Source: an uncultured Faecalibacterium sp.
GTDB taxonomy: Bacteria > Bacillota > Clostridia > Oscillospirales > Ruminococcaceae
Assembly (NCBI GenBank): GCA_934501115.1
Contig: CAKSTO010000067.1
Span: 1 to 6,510, forward strand
Direction of reading: 5' to 3'
Length of the DNA: 6,510 nt
A program made the position numbers and the translations under genes. Under the pieces are notes generated by a model. The model was not told the DNA's origin and searched no databases. It saw only the letters and a program-made list of their open reading frames with translations. Shown in pieces: positions 1 through 5,317 of this stretch (its first letter is position 1; every line of letters begins with the position of its first letter).

Positions 1-110
1 TCCATGTGTGCGCCAAAGTAGCGGTATGCTTCACAGTTATTGCCCTGTTTGAACAGATACACCGGCAGGTCCGATGCATTGCTCTGGATCTTATCCTCGG
101 TCGGTTTCAT
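1..110 (-). CDS. glgB: 1,4-alpha-glucan branching enzyme, N-terminal fragment (cut by window edge)
   Basis: Only the first 36 codons are in the window; the rest lies to the left. The peptide starts MKPTEDKIQSN and contains YLFKQGNNCEAYRYFGAH. This resembles the start of Firmicutes GlgB proteins, where a YLFxxGxxxxAYxxxGAH segment opens the N-terminal CBM48-type domain. GlgB transfers alpha-1,4-glucan segments to alpha-1,6 positions during cytoplasmic glycogen synthesis. The ATG at 108-110 is supported by GGAGGAG about 6 bases upstream (117-123 on the plus strand) and by a promoter at 168-196. The catalytic GH13 domain is not visible, so the name rests on this one motif and could change to another CBM48-type glucan enzyme. 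Confidence 0.72.
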   Translation of the reverse strand, partial: MKPTEDKIQSNASDLPVYLFKQGNNCEAYRYFGAHM

Positions 111-167
111 AGACTGCTCCTCCCCGTACAGGTGTGAAAACACACACCCGTAGCTTTTTACTCTTTT

Positions 168-196
168 ATATTAAAGAATTCCCACGTGTTTTGCAA
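168..196 (-). promoter_or_regulatory. Sigma-A type promoter for the glgB-like gene
   Basis: On the minus strand, TTGCAA (191-196) is separated by exactly 17 bases from TAATAT (168-173), close to the TTGACA/TATAAT consensus. Transcription would start near 161, giving a leader of about 50 bases. A small hairpin (GGTGTG/CACACC, 131-148) lies in that leader just before the ribosome binding site. It is probably too weak to be a terminator. Confidence 0.65.
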
Positions 197-312
197 GGGT
201 TTTCTCTTCTTTTTGTTGTAGAATTTACCACATTCTTTTCAGTCATATTTCCTATATCTATGGAAACGCGCCAATTTTCGGCAATTTTTACAATGATTCT
301 ACCGGAAAAAGC

Positions 313-372
313 AAAAAAGCAGAGCCTCTGCAGCCCTTTGATCGGAAAAGGACTTGCAGATTCTCTGCTTTT
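313..372 (-). terminator. Rho-independent terminator of the 3D-domain protein gene
   Basis: Downstream of the stop codon at 400-402, the minus strand reads AAAAGCAGAG (372-363), then CTCTGCTTTT (324-315), forming a 10-base-pair outer stem. Inside it a second TCTGCA/TGCAGA pairing extends the hairpin. The right arm runs into six T residues on the minus strand (318-313). The outer arms are symmetrical, but the T run is best on the minus strand. This ends the 3D-domain gene before the glgB promoter. Confidence 0.85.
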
Positions 373-399
373 CGATCGGATCTTTTCGTTTTGTCCGGG

Positions 400-1593
400 T
401 CAGTCTACCACGTAGACATTCACCTGAATGGCACCGTTGATCACGCTCTCCGCGTAGGTCTCATAGAACAGATCCACCAGGATCTGCCCCTTCTGCACCG
501 CAATGCCGGTGTCGGTCGCTACAGCATAGCCGTACACGAACCTGCCGTCGGTGGAGGTGATATACAGCTTTGTCCCATAAGGGATCACATCCGGGTCGAC
601 CGCCACTGTACCGTAGCCCAGACCCAGCCCGGAGGAGCCCCTGCCGGTTCTGGAGTAGTAGCCGGTGGCCTTTCCGGTAAGCACCTTACTGTAAGAAGCA
701 GGTGCATTGGTGGTGCCGTCGGGGCCGGTCAGCGGAGAGACCGGCGCACCTGCGCCATAGGTCTTGATAATATGGTTGGTCGGCTCCACCGTAGTGGTGG
801 AGTCCACAACGATGCTGTTTTCCAGCTCGCCGTCCACATAGCGGTCACGGGTGGTGATGGTCTGCTGGCCTTCCGCGCCATGGCGCACCGTAGTGGTGCG
901 GCCCGTGTTGCGGAAATACAGGCTGGTGTAGACATACTCGGTGTCATAGGGGATGGCCTGCGTCTCCACGCGATCCTGATAGTCCACGCGGTGCACCGTG
1001 ATCTGGGTGCCGGCAGTGACCAGCTGATCCACGGCGGGCTCCGTGTAGTCATCGCCCTCCAGCGTGATCCCGGCGCGGTTCAGCGCATCCGCCACGGTGC
1101 CGAACACCATTTTGACCGGGTACTCCTGACCGTCGGCGTTGATGCTGACAGAGAACGCGCGCTCAATGTTCAATGCGGCAAGGTTGCCGCTGTAGGCCGT
1201 GTAATAGACCTTGTCACCCTCTTCGGACTGGATGCCGGAGAGGCTCATGACCTGTGCGGGGTCGGTCTCGGAGGTGAGGATCACCTGACGGGCACCATTG
1301 GAGTCTGTGACGTAGGTCAGCCGCAGATTCGCAGCGGTCACACTGAGTGTAGCCACAAGGCACACGACCATGACACAAAACGCCAGCACACGGGGGGAGA
1401 CTGCTTTTTTGCAGTCAGAGAATGCTTTCTTCAATTTTACGGAAGCGATACGAGACAACTCCTCTCTTTTCGTATTTTGCTGCGGCCGCAGGCTGGAGTG
1501 GTAAAAGCGCCCCGGCCGCCGGATCGCGGGATGCCGCAGTCCGGGCACCCTCACAATCAAATACGATGCCCTCTTTTTGGTAAAATCGAGCAT
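400..1593 (-). CDS. Membrane-anchored G5/3D-domain cell-wall protein (YabE/Rpf-like, putative murein hydrolase)
   Basis: Residue numbers count from the ATG at 1591-1593 (397 residues). A basic segment is followed by one hydrophobic helix (about 66-88, LAFCVMVVCLVATLSV), an uncleaved anchor or signal. A DUF348-like region follows (about 95-203), then a G5-like domain (about 205-280), then a short linker and a C-terminal 3D domain (about 306-397). The 3D aspartates are visible in VAVDPDVIPYGT, ATDTG and VDLFY. In this family the 3D domain has the double-psi beta-barrel fold of MltA-type lytic transglycosylases, and G5 is thought to bind wall polymers. The likely role is peptidoglycan remodelling outside the membrane. 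The start is uncertain. The ATG at 1593 has no clear ribosome site and sits in an inverted repeat. TTG at 1558-1560 has AAGAGGG about 8 bases upstream. TTG at 1453-1455 directly abuts AGAGAGGAG but would give the most usual length of cytoplasmic tail. The gene is monocistronic, with its own promoter and terminator. Confidence 0.9.
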   Translation of the reverse strand: MLDFTKKRASYLIVRVPGLRHPAIRRPGRFYHSSLRPQQNTKREELSRIASVKLKKAFSDCKKAVSPRVLAFCVMVVCLVATLSVTAANLRLTYVTDSNGARQVILTSETDPAQVMSLSGIQSEEGDKVYYTAYSGNLAALNIERAFSVSINADGQEYPVKMVFGTVADALNRAGITLEGDDYTEPAVDQLVTAGTQITVHRVDYQDRVETQAIPYDTEYVYTSLYFRNTGRTTTVRHGAEGQQTITTRDRYVDGELENSIVVDSTTTVEPTNHIIKTYGAGAPVSPLTGPDGTTNAPASYSKVLTGKATGYYSRTGRGSSGLGLGYGTVAVDPDVIPYGTKLYITSTDGRFVYGYAVATDTGIAVQKGQILVDLFYETYAESVINGAIQVNVYVVD

Positions 1594-1599
1594 CGTATT
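1560..1599 (-). repeat. 10-bp perfect inverted repeat in the 5' leader/start region of the 3D-domain gene
   Basis: AATACGATGC (1560-1569, plus strand) and GCATCGTATT (1590-1599) are perfect inverted copies separated by 20 bases. In the minus-strand transcript the hairpin would sequester the ATG at 1591-1593. Its loop would expose AAAAAGAGG, the possible ribosome site for the TTG at 1558-1560. It could be an RNA switch at the start codon or an operator. It is not followed by a T run, so it is not an intrinsic terminator. Confidence 0.5.
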
Positions 1600-1731
1600 G
1601 CAATTTGGATTCCGTGCGGGACGGTTTTTCCATCCATTCCGGCAGGGGTTCTTCCACCCGCGCCGCGCCGTATTCAGGACGGCATTTCACTTCATCCAGA
1701 TAAATTTTAGACGCTGCAACGTTTGTTGAGC
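1594..1731 (-). promoter_or_regulatory. Structured 5' leader of the 3D-domain gene (no known riboswitch recognised)
   Basis: The leader runs from the predicted transcription start near 1731 to the first possible ATG. On the minus strand it holds several short self-complementary elements: GCCGT/ACGGC around a 7-base loop, GGGT/ACCC around a 6-base loop, and CCGT/ACGG. The large repeat at 1560-1599 comes next. YabE/Rpf-type genes in Firmicutes are often controlled by a ydaO-type c-di-AMP riboswitch, but I do not find the conserved motifs of that class. One leader frame (about 1690 to 1415) stays open and reads like coding sequence, so an unrecognised N-terminal extension or a frameshift is an alternative explanation. 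Confidence 0.35.
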
Positions 1732-1738
1732 GGTTATT

Positions 1739-1767
1739 ATTTTACCAGTCCCTGACCGTTTTGTCAA
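1739..1767 (-). promoter_or_regulatory. Consensus sigma-A promoter for the 3D-domain gene
   Basis: On the minus strand a perfect TTGACA (-35, 1762-1767) lies 17 bases from TAAAAT (-10, 1739-1744), five of six consensus. This is the strongest promoter in the window. It predicts a transcription start near 1731 and therefore a leader of at least 130 bases. A weaker candidate, TTGCAC-18-TATAAC (1786-1815), lies just upstream on the same strand and could be a second promoter. Confidence 0.8.
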
Positions 1768-1819
1768 ATCGGGAGGCTGTACTTTGTTATATACTTGGCA
1801 TTCTTTTTTGTGCAATTTC

Positions 1820-1845
1820 AACAGTGTTTTCTCCAAAATACTGTT
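1820..1845. repeat. Imperfect inverted repeat in the AT-rich gap
   Basis: ACAGTGTTTT (1821-1830) and AAAATACTGT (1835-1844) pair around a CTCC loop with one G-T mismatch, and the flanking A1820 and T1845 extend the stem. It could be a degenerate terminator or an operator near the divergent promoter region. There is no gene directly upstream on the plus strand for it to terminate. Confidence 0.35.
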
Positions 1846-1990
1846 ATTTAAGTTATTTCCTTCTGATTTTTTGCATTTTTTTCTGCATGTTTCGTTCACG
1901 AATTTTTAACATTTATTTTGGATTTTTTGCCCCGAAAACTGCATTTTTCACCCCTCTGCACAGTGGAACAAGCTGCCCAAAATCGATGGT

Positions 1991-2040
1991 TTTCCATGCA
2001 GGAGCACCCCTCAGGATCTGCTGCTCCGCCCCTTTGGAAA
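1991..2040. repeat. Nested inverted repeats upstream of the tail-fibre gene
   Basis: TTTCCA (1991-1996) pairs with TGGAAA (2035-2040), and inside it GGAGCA (2001-2006) pairs with TGCTCC (2022-2027). Together they could form a two-part hairpin. The unpaired spacers differ in length and no T run follows, so it is not a terminator. Function unknown. Confidence 0.3.
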
Positions 2041-2062
2041 CTGTGTGAATTTCTCTTAAAAA
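2034..2062 (+). promoter_or_regulatory. Weak candidate promoter for the phage-type cassette
   Basis: TTGGAA (2034-2039) and TAAAAA (2057-2062) are separated by 17 bases, about 110 bases before the tail-fibre start. Both hexamers are imperfect. It is listed because the cassette has no upstream gene on its own strand and needs a promoter in this gap. An extended -10-like TGTTATATA at 1785-1793 is an alternative. Confidence 0.25.
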
Positions 2063-2173
2063 ATGCAGTCCAGCAAAATGCCGAACCCCAGAAATGTGCC
2101 GTAAAAAAGTGCGCACTGGTCAGCCCGCAGCACCGGCTGTACAATCGAGAAAAAACAGAAAGGAAGGTTTTGC

Positions 2174-3649
2174 ATGAACATCCAAATCATTCGCAGGCAG
2201 TGCGGCGGCACTGAGTTTTCCGCCCAGCCTCACCGTCTGCACCTTGGCGCCCAGAACGCCGCCGGGGTGGACGAGCTGCGTTTTTCGCTGCCGGACGATT
2301 GGGCAGGCTGCACCGTTGCACTGTACCTGCGGCGCGGCGACGGCACCCTGCTGGCACCCGTGCCGCTGGACGAGAACGACTGCGTCACGGTGGACCGACG
2401 CCTTACAGGCAGCACCGGCGGGCAGTGGATGCTGGCCGCCGTCCGTGATACCGGCTACACTGCCTACACCCGTCCCGGCAGCTACGACGCCTACGCCATC
2501 CTGCCCACCGACGGAGGTACGGAAGAGCTGCCGCCCTCACTGTACGAGCAATTTGTGGCACGCGTTCTGGAAAGCGCCAGCACCGCATCCACGGCAGCGC
2601 AGAAAGCGGCGGCAAATGCATCCCGGACTGCTGCCAGTGCCGCGCAGGCACAGGCTGCCGCGCAGCGTGCCGACACCGACAGCTCCAACGCCGCACAGGC
2701 CGCTGCCCGGGCTCAGGCGGCGGCTGCCCGGGCAGAAGAGCTTGTTCCGGAGGAGGGGCGTGTGGTCAGTGTCAACGGCAAGGCAGGCGTTGTCCGGCTC
2801 ACCGCGCAGGACGTGGGTGCACTGCCCCGCCCTGCGCAGCCGGCGGCCGGGCAGCTGCTGCGGATCCTGAGCGTAGACCCTGACACCGGTGCTCTGCTCA
2901 CCGAAACCGCTCCCCCGCCGGATCTCTCCCCCTATGTACGCAGCAGCACGATCCCCACCGCCGCTGTGTCCGGTGCGGTGAAGGCCGACCCTGCTCTTGG
3001 TGTCGGTGTGCGCGACGACGGCACCCTCACCACCGCCCCCGCAGACACCGCAAAGCTGGACGACATGACGGACGCCTATGCTCCGCTCACCCCGGCCCTG
3101 CTGCCCTACGGTGTAAAGCGTTCCCTGACTGCTGCAGCCGCTGCCGCCGGGTGGACGGCTGAGGACAAAGCCTCTGCCCTGCGCACACTCGGCTTCGATT
3201 TTTCGGCTTACTATACCAAAGCGGATATCGATACGCTGCTCTCGGCTCCCAGCCTTGCAGCATTCCCGGTGGGCAGCATTTACCAGAGCACCGATCCCGC
3301 CAGCCCCGCCGCACTGTTCGGCGGCACATGGGAGCAGGTGGCATCCGAACGGGTGCTGATGGGCGCGTCCAGCACCCACGCGGCCGGCACCACTGCGGAG
3401 GCCGGTCTGCCGAATATCACCGGCACCGTGCGGCATGACAACAACAACCACGGCATGATGACTGCCAACAGCGGCAACACCTCCGGCAGCTTTTATGCCG
3501 GCTCCTCCACCAGCGGCAAGCTGGGCACCTATGGCGGCACCGCCTATGAGCTCTGCTTCAACGCCGCCCGCAGCAGTGCCGTCTACGGCCGCAGCAGCAC
3601 CGTGCAGCCCGCCGCCTACTACGTATACATCTGGCATCGTGTAGCCTGA
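2174..3649 (+). CDS. Phage tail fibre / receptor-binding protein with collar-like C-terminal tip
   Basis: 491 residues. Residues 1-115 are a beta-rich N-terminal region, possibly a BppU-like baseplate attachment domain. Residues about 128-190 are an Ala/Gln-rich heptad-like stretch, a probable trimeric coiled coil. At 198-216 there is a phage tail repeat motif, SVNGKAGVVRLTAQDVGALP. A shaft follows (about 250-360), including a YYTKADID segment. The C-terminal region (about 364-491) resembles tail-collar tips: FPVGSIY, then LFGGTWEQV, GLPNITG, and an aromatic end (YYVYIWHR). In intact phages such a protein binds the host surface. AGAAAGGAAGG lies 6 bases before the ATG. Codon use is very G+C-rich. 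The gene appears intact, with no stop or frameshift. The exact receptor cannot be inferred. Confidence 0.88.
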   Translation: MNIQIIRRQCGGTEFSAQPHRLHLGAQNAAGVDELRFSLPDDWAGCTVALYLRRGDGTLLAPVPLDENDCVTVDRRLTGSTGGQWMLAAVRDTGYTAYTRPGSYDAYAILPTDGGTEELPPSLYEQFVARVLESASTASTAAQKAAANASRTAASAAQAQAAAQRADTDSSNAAQAAARAQAAAARAEELVPEEGRVVSVNGKAGVVRLTAQDVGALPRPAQPAAGQLLRILSVDPDTGALLTETAPPPDLSPYVRSSTIPTAAVSGAVKADPALGVGVRDDGTLTTAPADTAKLDDMTDAYAPLTPALLPYGVKRSLTAAAAAAGWTAEDKASALRTLGFDFSAYYTKADIDTLLSAPSLAAFPVGSIYQSTDPASPAALFGGTWEQVASERVLMGASSTHAAGTTAEAGLPNITGTVRHDNNNHGMMTANSGNTSGSFYAGSSTSGKLGTYGGTAYELCFNAARSSAVYGRSSTVQPAAYYVYIWHRVA

Positions 3650-3666
3650 GAAAGGAGTGAACCACC

Positions 3667-4059
3667 ATGAAGATCCTTGACGAGACCGGTGCGGTCATCG
3701 AAAGCCCCGACCTGACGCTGGGCTATCTGATCAGCGGCACCGAACCTGTAGAGCACCCGGCTGTCGCCGCCGTGCCCGAGACCAGCCACTACGAGACCGT
3801 GGCCGAGTACCCGGGCGGCGGCAGAGATGTGCGCCGGGTGATCGATGTGCCCGGCGTGCCCGGGCGGGAAGCGTGGACAGAGCAGGTGCCCGTCCAGAAG
3901 TACATCCGTTACACCGCCGAAGAGCTGGCCGCGCAGGAAGAAGAGCGCAAAAAGGCCGAGGAGCAGGCAGATCTGCCCGGCACAGTGGCCGACCTGATGC
4001 AGCAGCTGACCGACCTGCAGCTGGCCGTGTGCGAACTTTACGAAGGGGGCGGCGTATAA
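3667..4059 (+). CDS. Phage tail-associated protein of unknown function
   Basis: 130 residues starting MKILDETGAVIESPDLTLGY. The first part (1-82) is probably beta-rich, with PVEHPAV, HYETVAEYP and the Pro-rich VPGVPGREAWTEQVPV. A charged helix follows (about 83-102, EELAAQEEERKKAEE), then a second helix (about 105-125) with a possible coiled coil. Proteins of this layout are common between tail-fibre and lysis genes in clostridial phages, normally annotated as hypothetical. A role as a tail accessory or fibre-assembly factor is inferred from position only. An AAAGGAG site precedes the ATG, 17 bases after the tail-fibre stop. The stop TAA overlaps the next ATG (TAATG), so the next gene is translationally coupled. 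Confidence 0.8.
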   Translation: MKILDETGAVIESPDLTLGYLISGTEPVEHPAVAAVPETSHYETVAEYPGGGRDVRRVIDVPGVPGREAWTEQVPVQKYIRYTAEELAAQEEERKKAEEQADLPGTVADLMQQLTDLQLAVCELYEGGGV

Positions 4060-4169
4060 TGGCAAAGGTATATGCAGCACTCATCCGCAAAGGCCTCCGC
4101 ACACTGGAAGAAGTGCCCGAAAAGCTGCGGGACGCAGTCGCCGCTGTGCTGGAGGAGGCCGCATCATGA
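4059..4169 (+). CDS. CD1375-like small phage protein (36 residues)
   Basis: A very small gene that length cut-offs would miss. It starts MAKVYAALIRKGLRTLEEVP, continues with EKLRDAVAAV and ends LEEAAS. The pattern MAKxYAxLIxKGLxTLxxVPxxLR is that of the CD1375 family of clostridial phages, which sits between tail-fibre and lysis genes much as XkdX does in Bacillus phages. Function is unknown. It begins at the TAATG overlap with the previous gene and ends at an ATGA overlap with the endolysin gene. GGAGGAGG near its 3' end serves as the ribosome site for the endolysin. Confidence 0.82.
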   Translation: MAKVYAALIRKGLRTLEEVPEKLRDAVAAVLEEAAS

Positions 4170-4561
4170 TAAACGCCTACTCCCGCCGAAAAGATGGCTC
4201 CACCCATCTGAGCGCCGACTTTACGGTGCAGGAATTTGCCTGCAAAGACGGCTCCGACCCTGTGTTTATCGACACGGAGCTGGTGGCGCTGCTGCAGGGC
4301 ATCCGCACCCACTTCGGCAGGCCTGTGATCGTGAGCAGCGGGTTCCGTACGGCAGCGCACAACCATGCCGTAGGCGGCGTCGCCGACAGCCAGCACTGCT
4401 ACGGCCGGGCCGCAGACATCCGCATCCCGGGCATCTGCACCGAACAGCTGGCCGCCTATGCCGAGACTCTTCTGCCCGGCACCGGCGGCATCGGCCGCTA
4501 CCCCTCCAAAGGCTTTGTGCATCTGGATGTGCGCAGAACCAAAAGCCGGTGGACAGGCTGA
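4166..4561 (+). CDS. Peptidase M15-family endolysin (peptidoglycan peptidase)
   Basis: 131 residues, a single-domain zinc peptidase of the M15A/M15_3 type. The core motifs are SGFR (58-61), the SxHxxGxAxD motif as SQHCYGRAAD (75-84) with zinc ligands H77 and D84, and VHLD (118-121) with the third ligand H119. All ligands are present, so the enzyme should be active. The family cleaves D-Ala-D-Ala or stem-peptide bonds in peptidoglycan. There is no signal peptide and no separate wall-binding domain, so access to the wall would need a holin, encoded two genes downstream. GGAGGAGG lies 7 bases before the ATG, inside the previous gene. A bacterial role as a D,D-carboxypeptidase is less likely given the lack of export signal and the phage context. 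Confidence 0.88.
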   Translation: MINAYSRRKDGSTHLSADFTVQEFACKDGSDPVFIDTELVALLQGIRTHFGRPVIVSSGFRTAAHNHAVGGVADSQHCYGRAADIRIPGICTEQLAAYAETLLPGTGGIGRYPSKGFVHLDVRRTKSRWTG

Positions 4562-4575
4562 AAGGAGGTGCAGCC

Positions 4576-4803
4576 ATGGAGACCATCCTGTCCGCCGTGA
4601 TTGCCGGTGCCGTGACCCTGACCGGTGTGCTCATCGCCAACAGCCGCAGTCAGGCCGTGACCGACACCAAGCTCGAAGAGCTGACCCGCGAGGTGCGCGA
4701 GCACAACAATTTTGCCCGCCGCGTACCCATTCTGGAAGAACAGATGAAGGTGGCAAACCACCGCATCGCAGACCTTGAACACAATGAGAAAGAGAGGAAT
4801 TGA
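4576..4803 (+). CDS. Small phage membrane protein with coiled coil (holin-associated type)
   Basis: 75 residues. One N-terminal transmembrane segment (about 4-21, ILSAVIAGAVTLTGVLIA) is followed by a charged helix (about 28-74) with KLEELTREVREHNNFARRV and EEQMKVANHRIADLE, predicted to form a coiled coil. This protein type is frequent in lysis modules of Firmicutes phages, usually unnamed. It resembles XhlA in size and coiled coil, but XhlA has its membrane segment at the C terminus. A helper role for the holin or endolysin is inferred from position. A near-perfect AAAGGAGGTG lies 5 bases before the ATG. The stop TGA lies one base before the next ATG. Confidence 0.82.
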   Translation: METILSAVIAGAVTLTGVLIANSRSQAVTDTKLEELTREVREHNNFARRVPILEEQMKVANHRIADLEHNEKERN

Positions 4804-4804
4804 C

Positions 4805-5053
4805 ATGAACCTTGGCAAAATTTCCGCCGCTACCATCGCCCGCACCGCCTGCCTGCTGCTTGCCCTGACCAATCAGGTGCTCAGCGCTCTGGGCAAGCCC
4901 GTGCTGCCCATTGAGAGCCAGACCGTGGAGCAGCTGGTGACAGCCGGCATCACCACCGTCACTGCTCTGATCGCATGGTGGAACAACAACAGCTTTACCG
5001 CTGCCGCCATTCAGGCCGACGCCGAATACGACCGCCTGAAGCAGCAGCGCTAA
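4805..5053 (+). CDS. SPP1-family-like phage holin
   Basis: 82 residues starting MNLGKISAATIARTACLLLA. Two hydrophobic segments are visible: about 8-27 (ATIARTACLLLALTNQVLSA) and about 47-63 (LVTAGITTVTALIAWW). A loop with GKPVLPI lies between them, and after them comes NNNSFTAAAIQADAEYDRLK. The WWNNNSFTxAAxxAD end is typical of the SPP1-type holin family (PF04688). Holins oligomerise in the cell membrane at the set time and let endolysin reach the wall. The ATG at 4805 is chosen over an upstream in-frame ATG at 4775. It follows AGAGGAA with about 6 bases of spacing, and the longer version would overlap the previous gene. It is the last gene before the terminator. Confidence 0.87.
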   Translation: MNLGKISAATIARTACLLLALTNQVLSALGKPVLPIESQTVEQLVTAGITTVTALIAWWNNNSFTAAAIQADAEYDRLKQQR

Positions 5054-5280
5054 AGCCCCCTGCCCCGGAAAGCCTCTTTTGCGGCTCTCCGGGGCTTTTT
5101 TGCGTATCGACATGTTTTTCCTGATTCCCTTACCCTCAGCTTCACGAACCTCAGCCGACATCGGCTTTGCCCTGACTGCTGCCGGAGCCTTTGTGAGCCT
5201 GACCGGCAGACACGCGCGGCAGTGCAGCCGCTCAGCAGCAGTACCGCGGTGAGCAGAAGCGGCAATCCTCTCCGATACAT
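5050..5280 (-). pseudogene. Short lipoprotein, probably frameshifted or truncated
   Basis: The start is convincing. AGAAAGGAGGG (5288-5298) is 7 bases before the ATG at 5278-5280, and the first 19 residues form a classical lipoprotein signal, MYRRGLPLLLTAVLLLSGC, with C19 as the lipid site. After about residue 22 the open frame becomes Arg-rich and unlike a secreted protein. It runs 76 residues, through the hairpin of the converging terminator and into the last bases of the holin gene. In the +1 frame the same stretch reads SAGQAHKGSGSSQGKADVG, a typical Gly/Ser lipoprotein linker, and stops at 5151-5153. A one-base change near 5215-5225 would join the two. The gene follows the TlpA-like gene by 37 bases and would be its operon partner. 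A genuine 76-residue lipoprotein is possible but less likely. Confidence 0.55.
5062..5101 (+). terminator. Rho-independent terminator ending the phage-type cassette
   Basis: GCCCCGGA (5062-5069) pairs with TCCGGGGC (5088-5095), and an inner AGCC/GGCT pairing extends the stem past one mismatch. A run of six T residues follows (5096-5101). It begins 8 bases after the holin stop. On the minus strand the hairpin is not followed by T residues, so it is specific for the plus strand, although it may partly stop the converging redox operon. Confidence 0.93.
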
Positions 5281-5317
5281 GGTGTATCCCTCCTTTCTGA
5301 GAAGATACATTCGTTTG

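Larger units (their letters stand above)
1768..2173. other. Gene-free gap upstream of the phage-type cassette
   Basis: About 400 bases without a convincing gene. Bases 1780-1960 are strongly AT-rich with many T runs; 1960-2170 is more balanced. Open frames exist on both strands, but they lack ribosome sites and have no recognisable protein character. Structures seen are an imperfect inverted repeat at 1820-1845, nested short inverted repeats at 1991-2040, and a 10-base palindrome AGTGCGCACT at 2108-2117. No tRNA and no clear attachment-site repeat is visible. The gap presumably holds the plus-strand promoter of the cassette and the junction with older chromosome. Confidence 0.6.
2174..5101 (+). 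mobile_element. Phage-derived tail-tip and lysis cassette (six genes plus terminator)
   Basis: The block holds, in order, a tail fibre, a tail-associated protein, a CD1375-like protein, an M15 endolysin, a small membrane/coiled-coil protein and a holin, all on the plus strand. Spacings range from 4-base overlaps to 17-base gaps. This is the order found at the 3' end of the late operon in clostridial siphophages and myophages. Unlike a full prophage, it starts at the tail fibre, and no integrase, repressor, packaging, head or tape-measure gene is present between the flanking bacterial genes. I infer either a decayed prophage or a retained cassette. The edges are set by the first gene and the terminator, not by recognised attachment sites. 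Confidence 0.65.

Noticed and set aside
134..415. Plus-strand open frame between glgB and the 3D-domain gene
   Set aside because: It spans a promoter and a terminator of the opposite strand and has no ribosome site.
391..1710. Long plus-strand open frame opposite the 3D-domain gene
   Set aside because: It is antisense to a gene with clear G5 and 3D domains, has no ribosome site or recognisable domain, and reads as the usual long shadow of a G+C-rich gene.
1594..1731. ydaO-type c-di-AMP riboswitch in the leader
   Set aside because: Expected from the gene type, but the conserved purine-rich and GGGTGAAT-like motifs of that class are not found.
1687..1899. 70-residue minus-strand open frame before the 3D-domain gene
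   Set aside because: The consensus promoter at 1739-1767 lies inside it, its start lacks a good ribosome site, and the AT-rich sequence has no protein-like pattern.
1896..2214. Opposed open frames in the gap before the tail fibre
   Set aside because: They lack ribosome sites and known motifs; the plus-strand one overlaps the well-supported start of the tail-fibre gene.
2537..3637. Long minus-strand open frame opposite the tail-fibre gene
   Set aside because: Gly/Ala/His-rich composition without domains, entirely antisense to a tail fibre with recognisable motifs.
3364..3649. Possible diversity-generating retroelement variable region in the tail-fibre tip (AAC-rich stretch encoding HDNNNH)
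   Set aside because: There is no template repeat, reverse transcriptase or accessory gene in the window, and the AAC codons form only a short run rather than being scattered over a C-type lectin fold.
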